NCBI RefSeq assembly: GCF_021190915.1
Contig: NZ_JAIOAP010000002.1
Location: 620,001 to 684,000, forward strand
Length of the DNA: 64,000 nt
Direction: 5' to 3'
Source: Cohnella silvisoli
GTDB lineage: Bacteria; Bacillota; Bacilli; Paenibacillales; Paenibacillaceae
Shown here: positions 62,701-64,000 of the stretch, in pieces
How the letters are laid out: each line of letters begins with the position of its first letter
Position numbering within the stretch: the first letter of the stretch is position 1
Notes under the pieces: generated by a model
Told to the model about the DNA's origin: nothing
Databases searched by the model: none
What the model saw: only the letters and a program-made list of their open reading frames with translations
Program-made: the position numbers and the translations under genes

Positions 62701-62943
62701 CCGCTCCGCTTCCTTGAGCGCTTCTCCCCACAGTTCGAACCACTCGTCGGACAAATATTCAGTAATTAGCCCCGGACGGGGATGGACGAACGCCCCTCCG
62801 AAGCCATGCCCGGCGAAATTCTGAAGCTGCTTACGGATTTGGTCAGGATTCATCTCATCGTTCCATACCCACAAGGGCGCCGGACGAAATTCGGCGGACG
62901 GCTGCTGGAACGGTTTCTTGAAGTCATAATGATTTACTGTCAT
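59728..62943 (-). CDS. GH106-like alpha-L-rhamnosidase-type enzyme
   Basis: 1071 residues from ATG 62943 with GGAGG nine bases upstream, no signal peptide. The N-terminus shows the GH106 pattern EFRPAPLWVWNDEM, GFGGAFVHPRPGL and IYDENSYPSGFAGG, the barrel continues with ALFTDEPEISPG and GIAYTGHYLEHNWPHP, and the C-terminal beta domains include SVRIGENIVRLEAKPFS and FYGSAMTYCKKVK. Likely a cytoplasmic exo-enzyme that removes rhamnose or a related sugar from an imported oligosaccharide. It leads a two-gene unit with the GH99-like gene. Same domain order as the broken gene at 14079-17248, with clear divergence. Confidence 0.85.
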   Translation of the reverse strand: MTVNHYDFKKPFQQPSAEFRPAPLWVWNDEMNPDQIRKQLQNFAGHGFGGAFVHPRPGLITEYLSDEWFELWGEALKEAERLGMKLYIYDENSYPSGFAGGHVPSELPDCLANSVQFIELDLAAAKAYGSASSPMLNRPGHPIRAFAVKAAGNGTEWEVVQDVTLLSASEWERYSNRFWIFELGTPETNSWLGGFAYADLLRPEVTERFLQTTHEQYRQHFGDRFGKSIPALFTDEPEISPGNLFQEGDKFLPYSFWFAAEFERRHGYDLRDYLPCLFRDAVMKGLPFAAQKVRYDYYSTIHTLWTDNSVRPISEWCERHGIAYTGHYLEHNWPHPFHRASPAVMSMYEYMHWPGIDMLMTKLLNPEHAAEDHFLANESLLMLGIREAHSAANQFDRPRVLCEAYGAGGWDSSFEDYKRIGDWLFVHGINFLNPHLSYSTIVGARKRDHPQSFDWRQPWWEEFGAMNDYFGRLSYALSQGKTVNRILLLNTTTSSFLFTPHDYENNEFYKRGISDTVRLAQRLCDSQWDYDWGDEFIIERHGSAVNGGLAVGARTYDLVIIPPGVIQVKRRTIELLQNYMDQGGKVLSLCKTLERVEGECFDAQQLLGHDNWLDISGFEELDTEIRRSVAPRTEWVSGRNEFAGVGCLQRVWADGSVVYFLVNSRPEPIEDVLILAGETAEVWDPLTGTIRPAEIQASSGGRLEIPFRMNGSGSLLIRVTKDGGTIEQAGSGSINSTDPFAVENASELALKVTATTVTPDRGNVLPLLYCDVVIGSKTYRNINTLNAARLAFEHHGFETNPWDNAVQFKRRLLDRNRMFDDRSGVTIDYRFHIREGALPSVMALIVERPELYRISVNGKPLPIEPGTSWLDHNMGEADIRSSVRIGENIVRLEAKPFSVLMEIEPVYVTGEFSVEEEEGRWVIGPSRAMKIGSWGELGYPFYGSAMTYCKKVKIEQSVRAAEIVLPDWCGTIASVTINGQNAGLIGMERHNRLDITACILPGEDNDIAVRVCGSFKNLLGPHFDADKPRNVAWPGNWKKAPIYGPPSSDAYDLIDYGLFRDFDVEVRHTFE

Positions 62944-63070
62944 GTAAAGTCGCCTCCGGTCGGAATTACAATCTTTTACTTCTCCAACTTAACAAATCGG
63001 CCGGACGGCGTATTTGGCTTTTCCCCATCTCCTTTATACAATTTCCACAGGTTTTCTTTTAAAATGGAAT

Positions 63071-63112
63071 GAGGCTATTCCCCAAGTCTTTTAGACCTTC
63101 TGAGATAGCCTC
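63071..63112. terminator. Terminator-like palindrome related to the one at 659-709
   Basis: GAGGCTAT (63071-63078) pairs with ATAGCCTC (63105-63112), and the loop holds AAGTC-TTTTAGACCTT. It shares GGCTAT, CCCCA, TTTAGACCT and GATAGCC in order with the terminator after efeB. No gene ends here now, so it may belong to a lost neighbour. Confidence 0.55.
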
Positions 63113-63180
63113 TTTCTAGCTCTATTACGTTAGAGCTCAGCCTATTTCTCTACAGGCGAAAGGTTATTAAGAATAATATC

Positions 63181-63339
63181 CTCCAGCACCAAGTTGAATT
63201 TCATCCTTATTTCCCGTTAATGCAAGGTCAATTGTTAGACAATCCGGTGCTCAAAGAAATTGCGGATAAACATGGTAAATCGGTTGCCCAAGTCATTCTG
63301 CGTCGGGTCGGCCCGGATCCGGACAACATCGATTTTTAA
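63181..63339 (+). pseudogene. Aldo/keto reductase relic
   Basis: A 52-codon open stretch reads HQVEFHPYFP, then DNPVLKEIADKHGKSVAQVI, then GPDPDNIDF and a stop. These are three separated blocks of the aldo/keto reductase family (the NQVEFHPY strand, the helix before the cofactor pocket and the C-terminus) joined by internal deletions. No start codon or ribosome site fits. It lies between a terminator-like palindrome and the terminator of the next operon. Confidence 0.8.
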
Positions 63340-63345
63340 TAAAAC

Positions 63346-63387
63346 AATCCCCCTTAGCTAGCCAAGAAGGCTAAGCAGAGGGGGATT
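63346..63387 (-). terminator. Terminator of the third sugar transporter operon
   Basis: AATCCCCCT with AGGGGGATT, and inside them TAGCC with GGCTA, form a long two-part stem. On the minus strand TGTTTTATT follows. It is 14 bases past the permease stop at 63401. Confidence 0.85.
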
Positions 63388-63400
63388 TGTTTTTTGCGGG

Positions 63401-64000
63401 TTACCCTTTTATCGCACCCGCCGTAATACCGCTAATGATGTATCTCTGGGCGAACAAATATACGATCAGCATAGGCGTTACGATCAAGCACACCCCCGCG
63501 AAGATCAATGACCAATCGTTGAAGTACATTCCTTGGAAAGCGGATAATTTTACCGTGATCGTCGCCTTCTTGCTGTCCGACAAGTAAAGCATCGGCATAA
63601 GAAAGTCATTCCAAACCGTGAATAAATTCAAGACGATGATCGTCGTCATAGCCGGCTTCAGCAAGGGGAGAACAATGCGGAAGAACGTGGAATACACGCC
63701 GCTTCCGTCAATGCTGGCCGCTTCTTCCAGCTCCTTCGGCACCCCTTTGACGAAGCCGCTCAGCACGAATACCGAGAACGGGGTTAGCGAGCCGAGATAA
63801 ATGAAGATAACGCCTTGATACGTATTGATCAGATCAAGCGCCGTCAACACTTTGTACAGCGGGATCATGGCCATCTGGAACGGAACGATCATTCCCGCGA
63901 TGAAGAGCAAATACACCCCGTTGTACAACCGGTTATTTTTACGGGAAATCGCGTAAGCGGCCATAGAAGCCATAATAACTACGCAAGCGACGGACACGAA
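63401..64000 (-). CDS. CUT1 sugar ABC transporter permease, 5' part outside window
   Basis: About 199 residues of the C-terminal two thirds are present; the reading frame is open at the window edge. The EAA loop (EEAASIDGSGVYSTFFRIVL) and the ending IISGITAGAIKG mark a MalG-type CUT1 permease. This is the third such transporter in the window and its other parts lie beyond 64000. Confidence 0.93.
   Translation of the reverse strand, partial: FVSVACVVIMASMAAYAISRKNNRLYNGVYLLFIAGMIVPFQMAMIPLYKVLTALDLINTYQGVIFIYLGSLTPFSVFVLSGFVKGVPKELEEAASIDGSGVYSTFFRIVLPLLKPAMTTIIVLNLFTVWNDFLMPMLYLSDSKKATITVKLSAFQGMYFNDWSLIFAGVCLIVTPMLIVYLFAQRYIISGITAGAIKG

Overview
The window looks like chromosomal DNA of a Paenibacillus-type Firmicute (Paenibacillaceae). 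The grounds are Gram-positive lipoproteins with strong AGGAGG-type ribosome sites, frequent TTG and GTG starts, two YesM/YesN two-component systems, CUT1/Lpl-type sugar importers, a GlnK/GlnL-like pair and a Bacillus-style efeUOB locus. No tRNA, rRNA or CRISPR array was seen.

Layout. 1-4.8 kb: the end of an lrgAB/cidAB-like pair and an iron operon efeU-efeO-efeB (all minus strand), with a near-consensus sigma-A promoter and a Fur box. 4.8-12 kb: an OmpR-type response regulator and its kinase, an MFS exporter, an MGDG-synthase-like glycosyltransferase, an ABC-2 exporter and an unrecognised exported protein. 12-23.7 kb: a plant-polysaccharide block with a GH127-type arabinofuranosidase, a frameshifted GH106-like gene and a second GH106-like gene, divergent from a YesM/YesN pair. 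23.7-31 kb: a CUT1 transporter (two permeases and a binding protein) followed by a large secreted protein of unknown catalytic type. 30.9-31.9 kb: a scrap yard holding a truncated paralogue of that secreted protein and an internally deleted IS200-like element with short hairpin repeats. 32-35 kb: a cytoplasmic TIM-barrel hydrolase divergent from an AraC regulator. 35-38 kb: a secreted protein with two discoidin domains behind a cre site. 38-43.7 kb: a tandem pair of small membrane proteins, a diguanylate cyclase and a GlnK/GlnL-like two-component system. 43.7-47.3 kb: a GH78-like rhamnosidase with an inserted jelly-roll domain, divergent from an AraC regulator. 47.3-58.6 kb: binding protein, two permeases and a 1167-residue secreted beta-helix protein, divergent from YesM-YesN-AraC. 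58.6-64 kb: a GH99-like protein, a third GH106-like enzyme, an aldo/keto reductase relic and a truncated permease.

How it works together (inference). The secreted beta-helix, discoidin and CBM-like proteins would bind and cut a rhamnose- and arabinose-rich plant polymer such as a rhamnogalacturonan or gum. The CUT1 importers would take up oligosaccharides, and the cytoplasmic GH106, GH78, GH127 and other hydrolases, none of which has a signal peptide, would finish them. Each hydrolase group has its own YesMN or AraC switch, and cre sites add carbon catabolite control. The least explained parts are the large secreted enzymes without a recognisable family, the circularly permuted insert in the GH78-like enzyme, and the debris at 31 kb.
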